64,000 nt of DNA, taken from contig JBBSDP010000019.1 of NCBI GenBank assembly GCA_038240605.1, positions 1 through 64,000 on the forward strand, read 5' to 3'. Positions 25,474 through 36,889 of this stretch are shown here, piece after piece. This DNA is from JBBSDP01 sp038240605 (GTDB taxonomy: Bacteria > Planctomycetota > Phycisphaerae > Tepidisphaerales > Tepidisphaeraceae). Numbering within the stretch: position 1 is the first letter of the stretch; the number at the start of each line of letters is the position of its first letter. The notes beneath the pieces are model-generated. The model was not told where the DNA came from. It saw nothing but the letters and a program-made list of their open reading frames with translations, and made no database searches. The translations under genes were made by a program, and so were the position numbers.

Positions 25474-26619
25474 ATGAGAAACCAATCAGTAGCTGCGCGA
25501 TCGATCGTCTTCGTCGTCAACATCCTCACCCACGGGGGCGCGGAGGTGCAGGTGGTGCGCCTCGCGATCGGGCTGAAGCGACGCGGGTGGGACGTCGCAG
25601 TGGTCGCCATGGTCCAGCCGGACTCCCTGGAAGACCAGCTTCGCGAGGGCGGTGTCGAGCTGTACTGCCTGGGCATGACCCCCGGCGTGCCGAACCCGTT
25701 GGCGATCCTCAAGCTGCGACGGTTCCTGCGGTCGCGAAGACCCCAGGTCGTTCACAGCCATATTCTCCATGCAAATCTCCTCTCGCGTGTCACGCGCCTC
25801 ATCACCGAAATGCCGACGTTGGTGTGTACCGCACACAGCATGAAAGAAGGGAGTCGGTGGCACGAGCTGGGTTACCGGCTGACCGACCGGCTGGCGGACC
25901 TGACCACGAACGTCAGTCAGGCCGCGGTCGATCGCTACGTGCGTGAGCGCATCGCCCCCGCCCATCGCATCCGCTTCGTCGCCAACGGGCTGGACCTGAC
26001 GCGCTTTCGTCCGAACCCGGAATCGCGGACGCACCTGCGCGACGAACTGGGCCTGGGTTCACGATTTACCTGGCTCGCAACGGCTCGGCTGGAGCCGACG
26101 AAGGATTTCCCGAACCTGTTCCGTGCATTCGCACTCGCGTCAGAGCGGGATTCAGCGCAGGAAGGAGCCGGGCCGATTTTGCTCGTTGCGGGTGGCGGAC
26201 GTCTTGAGGTCGAGCTGCGCGAGTATGCGAGGCAACTGGGACTGTCCCAGCGCGTACGCTTTCTCGGTGTCCGTGAGGATGTCTGTGCACTGATGAACGC
26301 CGCCGACGCTCAGGTCCTCTCCTCGACGATCGAAGGTATGCCGCTGGTCCTGCAGGAGGCGTCGGCGAGCGGGTTGCCGATCGTCGCGACCGATGTGGGC
26401 GGAAACAAGGAGGTGGTGTTGGCCGACCATTCCGGCCTGCTTGTCCCTTCCGGTGATTCCATCGCGTTGTCCGTCGCCATGCTACGCATCATGCAAATGA
26501 CGCCCGCGCAGCGCGCCGCGATGGGCCGTGCCGGCCGCCAGCATGTGGAGTCACGCTATGGGATCGAACACGTCCTTGATGAATGGGAGTCGATCTACCG
26601 CGATCTACTGGCGGCGTAA
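25474..26619 (+). CDS. GT4 family glycosyltransferase
   Basis: This 381-residue GT-B enzyme runs from ATG 25474, 19 bp after the preceding stop. The N-terminal domain has FVVNILTHGGAEVQVVRLA, the Gly-rich donor/acceptor loop of this family, and VVHSHILHANLL. The C-terminal domain has RFVANGLDLTRFRPN, FTWLATARLEPTKDFPNLFRA and the sugar-nucleotide motif SSTIEGMPLVLQEASASGLPIVATDVGGNKEVV with the expected Glu. It is the last plus-strand gene of the polysaccharide operon and faces the minus-strand P450 gene 39 bp away. Confidence 0.9.
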   Translation: MRNQSVAARSIVFVVNILTHGGAEVQVVRLAIGLKRRGWDVAVVAMVQPDSLEDQLREGGVELYCLGMTPGVPNPLAILKLRRFLRSRRPQVVHSHILHANLLSRVTRLITEMPTLVCTAHSMKEGSRWHELGYRLTDRLADLTTNVSQAAVDRYVRERIAPAHRIRFVANGLDLTRFRPNPESRTHLRDELGLGSRFTWLATARLEPTKDFPNLFRAFALASERDSAQEGAGPILLVAGGGRLEVELREYARQLGLSQRVRFLGVREDVCALMNAADAQVLSSTIEGMPLVLQEASASGLPIVATDVGGNKEVVLADHSGLLVPSGDSIALSVAMLRIMQMTPAQRAAMGRAGRQHVESRYGIEHVLDEWESIYRDLLAA

Positions 26620-26658
26620 GACTTGCGGCCTTTTCCCCGCGTCCCCGCACGCGCGCGC

Positions 26659-27935
26659 TCACGCCGAAGCGGCAACGTAACGAAGCGGGAACGACTTGAG
26701 GCCGCGCAGGCCCAGGTTGTCTCGCCACACGAGCGGGTCGCCGGTCAGCTCGAGGCTTGGGAACCGGCGAAGCAGCGTCTCGAACGCGATATGCCCCTCG
26801 AGCCGTGCCAGGGGCGCACCGAAGCAGAAATGCGCACCCCATCCGAAGGCGAGGTGGCGATTATCAGGCCGGTCGAAGTCGAGGCGGTCAGGGTCCGGGA
26901 ATCGCTCCGGGTCCCGGTTGCCTGCGGCCATCACCGCGATCACCGCCTGCCGTTTGCGGATTGGCTTGCCGCCGAGCACCAGGTCTTCGGGCGCAAGCCG
27001 GGCGGTGTGCTGGCTGGGGCTTTCGTAGCGGAGCAGTTCCTCGACGGCGGCGGGCATGATCCGTGGCTCATTCCGCAGCCGGGCCATCTGCTCCGGGTTG
27101 CGCAGCAGCGAGAGGATGCCGTTGGTGATCAGGTTAGTCGTCGTCTCCAGTCCGCCGACCATGGTGACGATGCAGTTGGCGACGATCTCATCATCGCTGA
27201 GGCGGTCGCCGTCGAGCTCCGCGTTCATCAGCACGTCGAGCAGGCCATCGCGCGGCCGTGCGCGCTGCTGGCGGATGGCATCGTGGAAATAAGTCTGAAG
27301 TTTTTCGACCGCCGCCAGCACGCCGCCAAGCCGATCGGGATTGTGCTGGAAGTTACCCAGCATCTCCGCGAAGGTGACTGACCACTCCTTCAGCATCATG
27401 TGGTCTTCGATCGGCACGCCCAGCAGCTCGGCGGTCACGATGGCCGGCAGGGGCTCGGCGAAGTCGGCCAGAAGGTCGAATCGCCCGGCGTTCCGCTCGA
27501 TGATCTCATCGATCAGCCGTGTCGCGATCGACTGGATGTGCTCGCGCATCACGCGCACCCGCGCCGGCACGAACGCGCCGCCGGCGAGCTTGCGCAGCCG
27601 CGTGTGGGCGGGCGCGTCCATGAACAGCATCTGCCGCACCATCACCCGCGCGATCGGCCCCACCTCCGGCGCCCCCAGCGCCTCGAAGTATTCGGGCGAC
27701 GGCGTCCGTTCCGCGGAAAAGCGCTGCAACACCGTGATCACGTCCTCGTAGCGGGTCACGATCCACGCGTGCAGGTAAGGGTCCCAGTGCACCGGATCCT
27801 CAGTCCGCAAACGGTGGTAGAGGGGATAGGGGTTGGCCAGCACCTCCGGGTCGAGCAGGTGATAGAGGCTCAATGGGGCTTCATCGGCCCCATGAGGGCC
27901 GATTGTCGCAGTCGATGTCACTTCGCAATTCTCCT

Positions 27936-27939
<4 letters not shown>
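26659..27939 (-). CDS. Cytochrome P450, bacterial class (probable partner of the A-PCP protein)
   Basis: This 426-residue soluble P450 has all signature sites: GGLETT at 262-267 in the I helix, the ExxR pair at E301/R304, and the haem loop FGWGAHFCFG (365-374) with the ligand C372. The N-terminus (LLDPEVLANPYPLYHRLR) is that of typical bacterial CYPs; there is no membrane anchor. The ATG overlaps the stop of the upstream adenylation-carrier gene by four bases, so the two are coupled. P450s encoded directly beside a free-standing A-PCP didomain commonly hydroxylate the beta carbon of the carrier-bound amino acid, as in the nikkomycin and aminocoumarin pathways. With the leucine-type code next door I infer beta-hydroxyleucine formation. 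No ferredoxin or reductase gene is visible nearby. Confidence 0.92.
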
Positions 27940-29826
<1,887 letters not shown>

Positions 29827-29834
<8 letters not shown>

Positions 29835-30933
29835 GAATATGCTCTCCTCCCGAATGCAGGGCGACCTGCACTTCATCGTCGTCGTGCGGCGCGTCCAATC
29901 CGCCGCCGCAGGCACCGCTCCGTCGTCGATGTCGAAGCCCGCGCCGCAGCTTCTTAAGCTGCCAGTAACCGGCGTGAAGCCGGCCGTACATTTGCAGGTC
30001 CGATCGAAACGTCAAGCATTGCCGTTCCATCGTGTCTTCCGCGTCGGGGGCGAAGCGGCCGATCCGCATCGCGTTCTCCGAGCCGAGCTCGAGCGGCAAC
30101 GATGTCTTGTTCGGTTGCACCGTAAAGCCGCACTTGAGGCCCAGCCCGCCGCACAACCGCTCGATCTCATCGGAGTGGGCGCCGTTCGGGTAAGCGATCG
30201 CCAGCGGGCGCTGGCCGGTCATTTCCTGAAGCGCATCCTGAGCGTCGCCGATCTGTCGTCCGGCATCTTCCAATGGGTAGTTGGTCAGGATCGCGTGGCC
30301 CGCGGTGTGATTGCCGATCTGCACGTACGGGTTCCGCGAAAACTCGCGCAGCTCCTGAGGCGTGAAGGGACGATCGACATCCCCGCGCGGCGTGAACGCT
30401 GACGCGCCGTGCCGCCCGCTCAGCTCATCCTCGATGTGCTCCGTCCGCAATGCCTTGAGGAATTTACCGTCGCGAACGATGGCGTCGTCCCCGACGCCGC
30501 GCCCGGCCGTCTCACGCCAGTGCACATCCCACCAGAAACACCGGCCGCGCCGAACGTTGTCCGTCGAGATGAAAAAGAGCGCCGGAACTTTGAACTCTTC
30601 CAGCACCGGCAACGCACGGGAATTATTGAAGTAGCCGTCGTCAAACGTGATCAGCGCGTAGCGCCCGCCCGGCTTGAGCCCCGCGAGCAACTCGGGCACG
30701 CCAATGAATTGATAACCCTTGCGCAGGTAATATGCGATGAAGCGGCGGAACTGCGCCACCGTGGTCCGCTGAAGTGGATGAACCAGGTTCTGCTCCGATT
30801 CCTGCTCGTCGGCAAAGAGGGAGTGGAACAGGAAGCAGAGCAGTGCGCTGCGCTCTCGCACGAGCGAGAGATACGCGGAGGCGATTGCCGCGTCGGTCGT
30901 TCGTAAAATTCTCCGGACTGGCCCCAGCATCAC
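29827..30933 (-). CDS. Polysaccharide deacetylase (NodB/CE4 family)
   Basis: This 368-residue protein starts at GTG 30933 with ATG as the second codon; either may be used. The NodB signature ALITFDDGYFNNS contains the Asp-Asp pair, followed by the zinc motif HTAGH (His-x-x-x-His) in VQIGNHTAGHAILTN and AIAYPNGAH toward the C-terminus. It should remove N- or O-acetyl groups from the polymer or its intermediates. No signal peptide is obvious, although a hydrophobic LCFLFHSLF stretch lies near the N-terminus. It begins 3 bp after the stop of the upstream glycosyltransferase, in a four-gene minus-strand operon with the A-PCP and P450 genes. Confidence 0.92.
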
Positions 30934-30936
30934 CCG

Positions 30937-32109
30937 TTACCCCGGTTCGCCGGCAAGCGCCGACCCTTCCGAATCCAACTCGTCCCCACGGCCTTCGACA
31001 CAATCGCGGTAGATCCCCAGCGTCTGCTCCACCATCCGTTCCGGCGTGAAGCGTGCGACCCGTTCGAGCGACGCGGCGCCCTGTCGTGCCATGAGGTCGG
31101 GCTGCGTCGCCAGCTTCACGAGAGCCGCGGCCAGCGCCTCGACGTCGTCCATCGCAACGACGGCGCCGTTGACGCCCGGCTCCACAAGCGCCTCGACACC
31201 GGCCGTGGCGGTGGCGACGACCGGCAATCCCGCGGCCATCGCTTCGAGCACCGCGTACGGCATCCCTTCTTTCCGACTCGCGGTCGCATAGAGATCGAAC
31301 GCGAGCAGCGCCTCCCGCGCATCCAGTTCCCCGGGCAGCATGACGTTCTCGCCTACCCCCAGCCGCGTGGCCAGCGCGCGCAGCGCCGTGTGATTCGGAC
31401 CGTCACCGATGAAGAGCAGACGCAGGTTGGGCACCGTCCGCGCCGCCAGCGCCACCGACCGCACGAGCACCTCCGGCGCCTTGTTGGAAACCAGGCGGCC
31501 GACGGAGCCGATCACGACCTCGCCGTCGTTCACGCCAAATCGCCGTCGAGCTTCGTCGCGCGGCGCGAGCATCTCGCGTCTCACGCCGTTGGGGACCATC
31601 CTGACGCGCGGCGCGCCCAGGCCCAGTTCCACGCCGGCCCGTGCCTCTTCGGGCGAGACTGCGATGATCCGCGTAGTCAGCCACGACAGCCCGACTTCCA
31701 CGCCGCGGTAGAACAGACGCGCCCACGAAGACAAATCCGGGTCCAGCGTGACCAGCGCATGCGGCGTGTAGATCACCGCTGCCCCTGCGCCCATCGCCGC
31801 CAGACGCGCCACCGCGCCGCCCTTGGAACTGTGGCCGTGAATGATGTGGAACGGACCATGGCGGCGCATATACCCGCGCGCGCGCCAGGCCGCGAGCAGA
31901 TCGGAAGGATGAATGCTTCTCCGCATCATCAGGGGGGCGTGGCGGAGTTCGCGGATTCCTTCGAGCCGTGCCAGAAATGATGCATCGGTGCGAACCGGCG
32001 AGTAAAGCAGGTGCACTTCGCATCCGTGACCGATCAGCCCTTCGGCCAGGTCTAAGACATGCCGGCCGGTTCCCTTGGCCGATGCTTCCGTCACCAACAG
32101 AACGCGCAT
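30937..32109 (-). CDS. GT4 family glycosyltransferase
   Basis: About 390 residues from ATG 32109, where the protein-like sequence begins (MRVLLVTEASAKGTGRHVLDLAEGL); the frame upstream is not protein-like. The GT-B motifs are clear: GPFHIIHGHSSKGG, VRMVPNGV, VIGSVGRLVSNKAPEVLVRS, then ATASRKEGMPYAVLEAMAAG with the EGMP/Glu donor-binding motif and VEALVEPGVNG. It is the first gene of the minus-strand operon that includes the deacetylase and the A-PCP/P450 pair. Its sugar substrate is unknown. Confidence 0.9.
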   Translation of the reverse strand: MRVLLVTEASAKGTGRHVLDLAEGLIGHGCEVHLLYSPVRTDASFLARLEGIRELRHAPLMMRRSIHPSDLLAAWRARGYMRRHGPFHIIHGHSSKGGAVARLAAMGAGAAVIYTPHALVTLDPDLSSWARLFYRGVEVGLSWLTTRIIAVSPEEARAGVELGLGAPRVRMVPNGVRREMLAPRDEARRRFGVNDGEVVIGSVGRLVSNKAPEVLVRSVALAARTVPNLRLLFIGDGPNHTALRALATRLGVGENVMLPGELDAREALLAFDLYATASRKEGMPYAVLEAMAAGLPVVATATAGVEALVEPGVNGAVVAMDDVEALAAALVKLATQPDLMARQGAASLERVARFTPERMVEQTLGIYRDCVEGRGDELDSEGSALAGEPG

Positions 32110-32406
32110 GTCGCCAGGTGTGGGCGCGGAACGCGCGACACACGCAATCCTCGTTGCTTTTTCGTTACCCTGATCCAAAAGACGTGTCTCCCATCCAAAA
32201 CCCGAAGGCAATTTAGTCGTGTAGCGGGGCTGTCGCAAGGAAGAAATTTCAACCGCACAGCCCGCAAATTCGACGCGGGCCGCACAGGTTGCCACGGTCT
32301 GACGCTTTATCCCTCGATGTCCGTAATTCGCCCCAGTCTTTTGATTTGCCGCTTGCTCCCACCTCCTGAAATTCACTACCCTCGTACTCGCCCTTACCCT
32401 TCACGC
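32110..32406. promoter_or_regulatory. Divergent intergenic region (297 bp)
   Basis: This holds the upstream regions of the minus-strand glycosyltransferase operon and of the plus-strand GNAT gene. I found no convincing consensus promoter, hairpin or small gene; frames running through it have non-protein-like composition. Confidence 0.3.
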
Positions 32407-34095
32407 ATGAAAGATGTTGCGATATCTCGCGGCGCCGACGCTGTCGCGTTACTCGACAGTCCGACGTTCATCGCGCAATGGTCGGACCTCTGCGATCGCT
32501 GCCCCTGGTCGACTGCCTACCAACGACCGGCCTTTGCCCATTCGTGGTACCGCGTCTATGCGGATCGGTTTGAGCCCATCTTGATCGTTGCCCAAGATTC
32601 GTCGAGTTTGACCGGCATCCTCTGCCTCGCCCAGTCGACCGTCGACGACCGGCTCGTCGTTGCCGGTACGCCGCAATCTGCTTATCAAGCGTGGGTTTGC
32701 GATCCGCGGGACGGGAACGAATTCGCGCTGGCAGCGGTGATTGCCGCTCGCGCGCGGTTCCCGCACGCCTCGATCGAGTTTCGCCATCTTCCCCCGCTCG
32801 CCCCGACGAGCTGGCTGAGCGATGCGCGCGTCGCATCGCGCGCGCTGCTCACGCCCAAGCGCCGTCCGCTGCTGCGCTTCGCCGACCTTCCCGTTGACCC
32901 GCTGCAAAAGCCGAATAACAGGAAACGGCTCAAAGTCTTCAGGAAATCGGGTGAGCTGGAGTTCCGCCGCCTGCACCAGCCCCAAGAGCTGGAATCGATC
33001 CTTGACGAGTTGATCGCCTTCTACGAGCTACGCCAGTTCGCGATGAACGGGATCGAGCCGTTCACCTCCGACCCGCTCAAGCGGCCATTTCACCTGGAGT
33101 TGATGAGGCAGCCAAACCTGCTGCACGTCACCACGCTGAGCGTTGGTGGACGGCTCGCCTCGGCCCACATCAACATCATCGAACCGCGACACGTCTGCCT
33201 CAACCTGATCGCTTACAATCCGCTGTTCGGAAAGCATTCCCCCGGAAAATTCCACATGCACCTGTTGACGCGGATGCTGATCGCTGAGGGGTGCGACCAG
33301 GTCGACCTCACGCCGGGCGGAGATCCATATAAAGAGCGCTTCGCGAACGCCCACGATACGGCCCACATGCTGAGCATTTTTGCGACGCGCCGCGGCCGCA
33401 TGGGCGGGTTTTGCCGTGCCAGCCTGGAGCGGGGCGCGCGTCATGCGCTCAAGAGCCTGAACGTGCACCCCGCCAAAGCCAAAGCGGCTCTCGCGACCGC
33501 GGGAGAGCTGACGCGCAACGCACGTCCGGACCGATTGATCGGCCACGCCATGCGTTTGATCCGCCCACGCCGCGGGTTGAAGCTCTTCATCACCAGCGTC
33601 CAAGCCATGTCCGATGCGCCCGCATCGCCCGGCATTGTTCACGTCAACGCGTTCGTTGACCTGATGTCATATCGCCCACAGCCGCACGCCGTATCGCGCC
33701 AACGCTTTCTGCGCGACGCGATCGAACGCCTGGACGAAGGTCAGTGCTGCTATACACAGCTTGAAGATGGGCGTCTCGTTCACGTCGGCTGGCTCATGAA
33801 GCGGCCGACCGAGGCATTTGTTTCCACCCGGTTCCCCGGGCTCGTCTTACCGTCCAGGCACGCCCTGGTCACGGCGATGCAATCGCTCTGTTCCGCGGAT
33901 CGCCCTGATCGTGTCGCCGTATGTCTCCGTGCAATGCTCGACGATGTGAGCAACGACGAGGGCATCGAACACCTGGCCTTTGCTTCATCCGATGATGATG
34001 ACAAAACCGGCGAGATGTTTGCGGCGTCCACACTGACTTTTCATCCACTGCCACCACCTGCAAAAGTCCCAACGTCACCCCAGCCGATCGGGTAA
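32407..34095 (+). CDS. BcsL/CelD-type GNAT-fold protein
   Basis: About 562 residues from ATG 32407; an ATG at 32317 is possible but adds 30 residues that look non-coding. The N-terminal ~330 residues follow the FemAB/CelD-like tandem GNAT plan: WSTAYQRPAFAHSWYRVYADRFEPILIVAQD, a central RKSGELEFRRL strand, then ASAHINIIEPRHVCLNLIAYNPLFGKHSPG, the acetyl-CoA-site region, and CDQVDLTPGGDPYKERFA. Such proteins are common in exopolysaccharide clusters and are thought to acylate sugars. The C-terminal ~180 residues (from about 380) are not recognised and may be a second domain; they contain a degenerate acetyltransferase-like pattern (CYTQLEDGRLVHVGWLMK). Confidence 0.75.
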   Translation: MKDVAISRGADAVALLDSPTFIAQWSDLCDRCPWSTAYQRPAFAHSWYRVYADRFEPILIVAQDSSSLTGILCLAQSTVDDRLVVAGTPQSAYQAWVCDPRDGNEFALAAVIAARARFPHASIEFRHLPPLAPTSWLSDARVASRALLTPKRRPLLRFADLPVDPLQKPNNRKRLKVFRKSGELEFRRLHQPQELESILDELIAFYELRQFAMNGIEPFTSDPLKRPFHLELMRQPNLLHVTTLSVGGRLASAHINIIEPRHVCLNLIAYNPLFGKHSPGKFHMHLLTRMLIAEGCDQVDLTPGGDPYKERFANAHDTAHMLSIFATRRGRMGGFCRASLERGARHALKSLNVHPAKAKAALATAGELTRNARPDRLIGHAMRLIRPRRGLKLFITSVQAMSDAPASPGIVHVNAFVDLMSYRPQPHAVSRQRFLRDAIERLDEGQCCYTQLEDGRLVHVGWLMKRPTEAFVSTRFPGLVLPSRHALVTAMQSLCSADRPDRVAVCLRAMLDDVSNDEGIEHLAFASSDDDDKTGEMFAASTLTFHPLPPPAKVPTSPQPIG

Positions 34096-34154
34096 TATCC
34101 AGCAAGCCATGCGACGTGAGCCGTGGCGGACCTTCGCGTTCGTTCGTGTAATCA

Positions 34155-36869
34155 ATGGCCGGTGCCCTTCATCTTCCAAATCCGCGCCGCGCGGCGCTCG
34201 CGCTTCTCGTCCTGTTCGCATGCGCGGTTCCCGCTCTGCAGGCTGAACCCAGCAGCGCTAAGCCTGACAGACGCGACCACTGGGCCTACCGTCCGCTCAC
34301 CAAGCCAGCCGTCCCCGCCATTAAAGATGCTTCGCACGTTTGCAATGCGATCGATGCGTTCGTCGTTGCCGCACTCGAGGCGAAGGGCCTTGCACCAAGC
34401 CCACCGGCGGACAAGCGCGTGCTGATCCGCCGTCTGTATTTCGACCTGACTGGTCTTCCGCCCACGCCCGAAGAAGTGTCGGCGTTTCTGGCCGATGGTT
34501 CGGCCGATGCGTACGAGCGGCTGGTCGATCGCCTCCTTGCCTCCCCCCGATACGGCGAGCGCTGGGCGAGGCACTGGCTCGACGTCGTTCACTATGGCGA
34601 AAGCCACGGATACGGCATGGATCGTCCGCGTCTCAACGCCTGGCCCTATCGAGACTACGTGATCCGTTCGTTCAACGAGGACACGCCGTACGCGCGGTTC
34701 GTGCAGGAACAGGTGGCCGGCGATGTGCTGTTCCCCAACGAGCCTCGCCTCGTTGCGGCGCTGGGGTTCCTGGCGTCGGGGCCGTGGAACCAGAGCGCCC
34801 AGGCGGAGCAGAACGACGAGATCGTCTGCAAGCGGATCGCGCAAAACCTCGACCGCGACGACATGGTCATGACGACCTTCTCGACGTTCACCAGCACCAC
34901 CGTCCACTGCGCCCGCTGCCACGACCACAAGTTCGACCCGATCTCCCAGGCCGAGTATTACAACCTCCAGTCCGTCTTTGCCGGCGTTGACCGCGTGGAT
35001 CGGCCGATCGACCTGGACCCGCGAACGCCCGCTCGACGTAAGCTGCTGCTCGCTCAACAGGCGATTCTGGCGCAGCCCGCGCCTCCCTCGCACGGGATCG
35101 AGTTGCCGCCGCCGCCGACGACGTCGGATCTGGATGCGTGGCAGCGGCGCGCGGCTGCGGGGACCGCGGGTTGGGCGGTGCTCAACCCGACCAGCATTTC
35201 CACCGCCACCGCCGGGACCACCGCGACCCGGCAACCCGATGGATCTGTCCTCTTCGGCGGCGCGCGCGGCCAGACTGACACCTATACGTTCGTCGCCCAG
35301 TCCGACGTATCTCCGATTACCGCCCTCCGCGTGGAAATCCTGCCTGATGACGCGCTGCCCCACAAAGGCCCCGGCCGCCAGGAGAATGGCAACTGCGCCC
35401 TGAACGAGATCGCTCTCAGCGTTTCCGGCAAGTCGATCCCGCTCGTAAATCCCAGCGCCGACTTCGAGGAGAACGGGTGGGGCGTCGCGGCCGCGATCGA
35501 TGGCAACCTGAAGACCGCCTGGGCCATCTTTCCCGAGATCGGCAAGCCGCACGTCGCGGTCTTCGAGACGAAGGAGCCGATCAAACTCGACACTGGCTCC
35601 GTGCTGACGATCAAGCTCGACCAGCAAAACGGCAACGGGCATGTGATCGGCCGCCTGCGACTGGCCGTCACCGGGGCCGCCAAGCCGCCACGCGCTGATG
35701 CGGTTCCATACGCCGCGGTCGGCATCCTCTCTATTCCCGCGCCCAATCGCACGGAGGCCCAGTCGGCGGAACTGACGCGGCTCTATCGCAACGAGTTGGT
35801 CGACCGGCAGTTGGCGGAGCTCGGCCCGCCGCAGATGGTCTACGCGGTCGCGAACACGTTCACGGCGTATCACAAGTTCCACGCCGCCGCGACGCCGCGC
35901 CCGGTCTTTCTGCTGCGGCGCGGTGACGTGCTTCAGCCGATACAGCCCGCTCAACCTGGCGCGTTGTCATGCGTCCGAGATCTCCCGGCCAACTTTGACC
36001 TTCCCAACCCCAATGACGAAGGTGCCCGCCGGGCAGCGCTGGCGCGGTGGCTGAGCGACCCGAAGAACGCGCTGACGTGGCGCTCGATCGTCAACCGCGT
36101 CTGGCAGTACCACTTCGGCCGTGGCATCGTCGAGACGTCCGGGGACTTTGGCCACATGGGAACCCCACCGTCACATCCGGAGTTGCTCGACTGGCTCGCT
36201 TCGTCGTTTCTCGAGAACGGCGGCTCGATCAAGCAGCTCCACCGGCTGATCTTGAACAGCGCGACCTACCGCCAGTCCTCGGCACCGGACGAGCGCGCAG
36301 CGCGGGTGGATGGCGGCAACGTCTCACTCTGGCGCATGCAGCGCTCGCGCCTTGACGCCGAATGTGTCCGCGACACGATCCTTCAGATCACCGGCATGGT
36401 GGACCTCGCGATGGGCGGCCCGTCGGTGAAGCAGTTCACCTTCGAGGATCCGAACATCGACGTGACGCCCAAGGCCCACTACGACACGTTCAACGTGGAC
36501 AGCCCGGACGGAAGGCGCCGCAGCATCTATCGCTATCTCTTCCGTACGCTGCCCGATCCCTTTATGGACTCGCTGGACTGTCCCGACCCATCGCAGTTGA
36601 CCGCTCGGCGGAACGAATCGGTCACTGCCCTTCAGGCCCTGTCGATGCTGAACGATCGGTTCGTAGTCCGGTACAGCGAGCACCTGGCCCAGCGCGTGGC
36701 CAATGCGGGAGGCGTCGCGTCGCGGATCAAGCTCGCGTATGAGCTCGCGTTGTGCCGGCAGCCTGATACCGAGGAGTTGCGGACGCTGGAGCGCTACGCG
36801 GCAAAGCACGGCATGGCCAATACGTGCCGCGTGATCCTGAACTGCAATGAATTCCTGTTCGTCGACTGA
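34155..36869 (+). CDS. DUF1549/DUF1553 planctomycete protein
   Basis: This 904-residue exported protein has an N-terminal leader (ALALLVLFACAVPALQA). DUF1549 follows (NAIDAFVVAALEAKGL, RRLYFDLTGLPPTPEEV) and contains the conserved CARCHDHKFDPIS with a CxxCH. The middle ~250 residues are beta-rich (WAIFPEIGKPHVAVFE, LKLDQQNGNGHVIG-like strands). The C-terminal DUF1553 has WRSIVNRVWQYHFGRGIVET, FGHMGTPPSHPELLDWLA and SATYRQSS. There is no separate N-terminal PSCyt1 cytochrome domain, unlike many members. It pairs with the DUF1501 gene 20 bp downstream, the standard planctomycete arrangement. A role in extracellular polymer breakdown has been proposed for such sets but is unproven. Confidence 0.9.
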   Translation: MAGALHLPNPRRAALALLVLFACAVPALQAEPSSAKPDRRDHWAYRPLTKPAVPAIKDASHVCNAIDAFVVAALEAKGLAPSPPADKRVLIRRLYFDLTGLPPTPEEVSAFLADGSADAYERLVDRLLASPRYGERWARHWLDVVHYGESHGYGMDRPRLNAWPYRDYVIRSFNEDTPYARFVQEQVAGDVLFPNEPRLVAALGFLASGPWNQSAQAEQNDEIVCKRIAQNLDRDDMVMTTFSTFTSTTVHCARCHDHKFDPISQAEYYNLQSVFAGVDRVDRPIDLDPRTPARRKLLLAQQAILAQPAPPSHGIELPPPPTTSDLDAWQRRAAAGTAGWAVLNPTSISTATAGTTATRQPDGSVLFGGARGQTDTYTFVAQSDVSPITALRVEILPDDALPHKGPGRQENGNCALNEIALSVSGKSIPLVNPSADFEENGWGVAAAIDGNLKTAWAIFPEIGKPHVAVFETKEPIKLDTGSVLTIKLDQQNGNGHVIGRLRLAVTGAAKPPRADAVPYAAVGILSIPAPNRTEAQSAELTRLYRNELVDRQLAELGPPQMVYAVANTFTAYHKFHAAATPRPVFLLRRGDVLQPIQPAQPGALSCVRDLPANFDLPNPNDEGARRAALARWLSDPKNALTWRSIVNRVWQYHFGRGIVETSGDFGHMGTPPSHPELLDWLASSFLENGGSIKQLHRLILNSATYRQSSAPDERAARVDGGNVSLWRMQRSRLDAECVRDTILQITGMVDLAMGGPSVKQFTFEDPNIDVTPKAHYDTFNVDSPDGRRRSIYRYLFRTLPDPFMDSLDCPDPSQLTARRNESVTALQALSMLNDRFVVRYSEHLAQRVANAGGVASRIKLAYELALCRQPDTEELRTLERYAAKHGMANTCRVILNCNEFLFVD

Positions 36870-36889
36870 CCGCGCGCGGAGGTTTCACT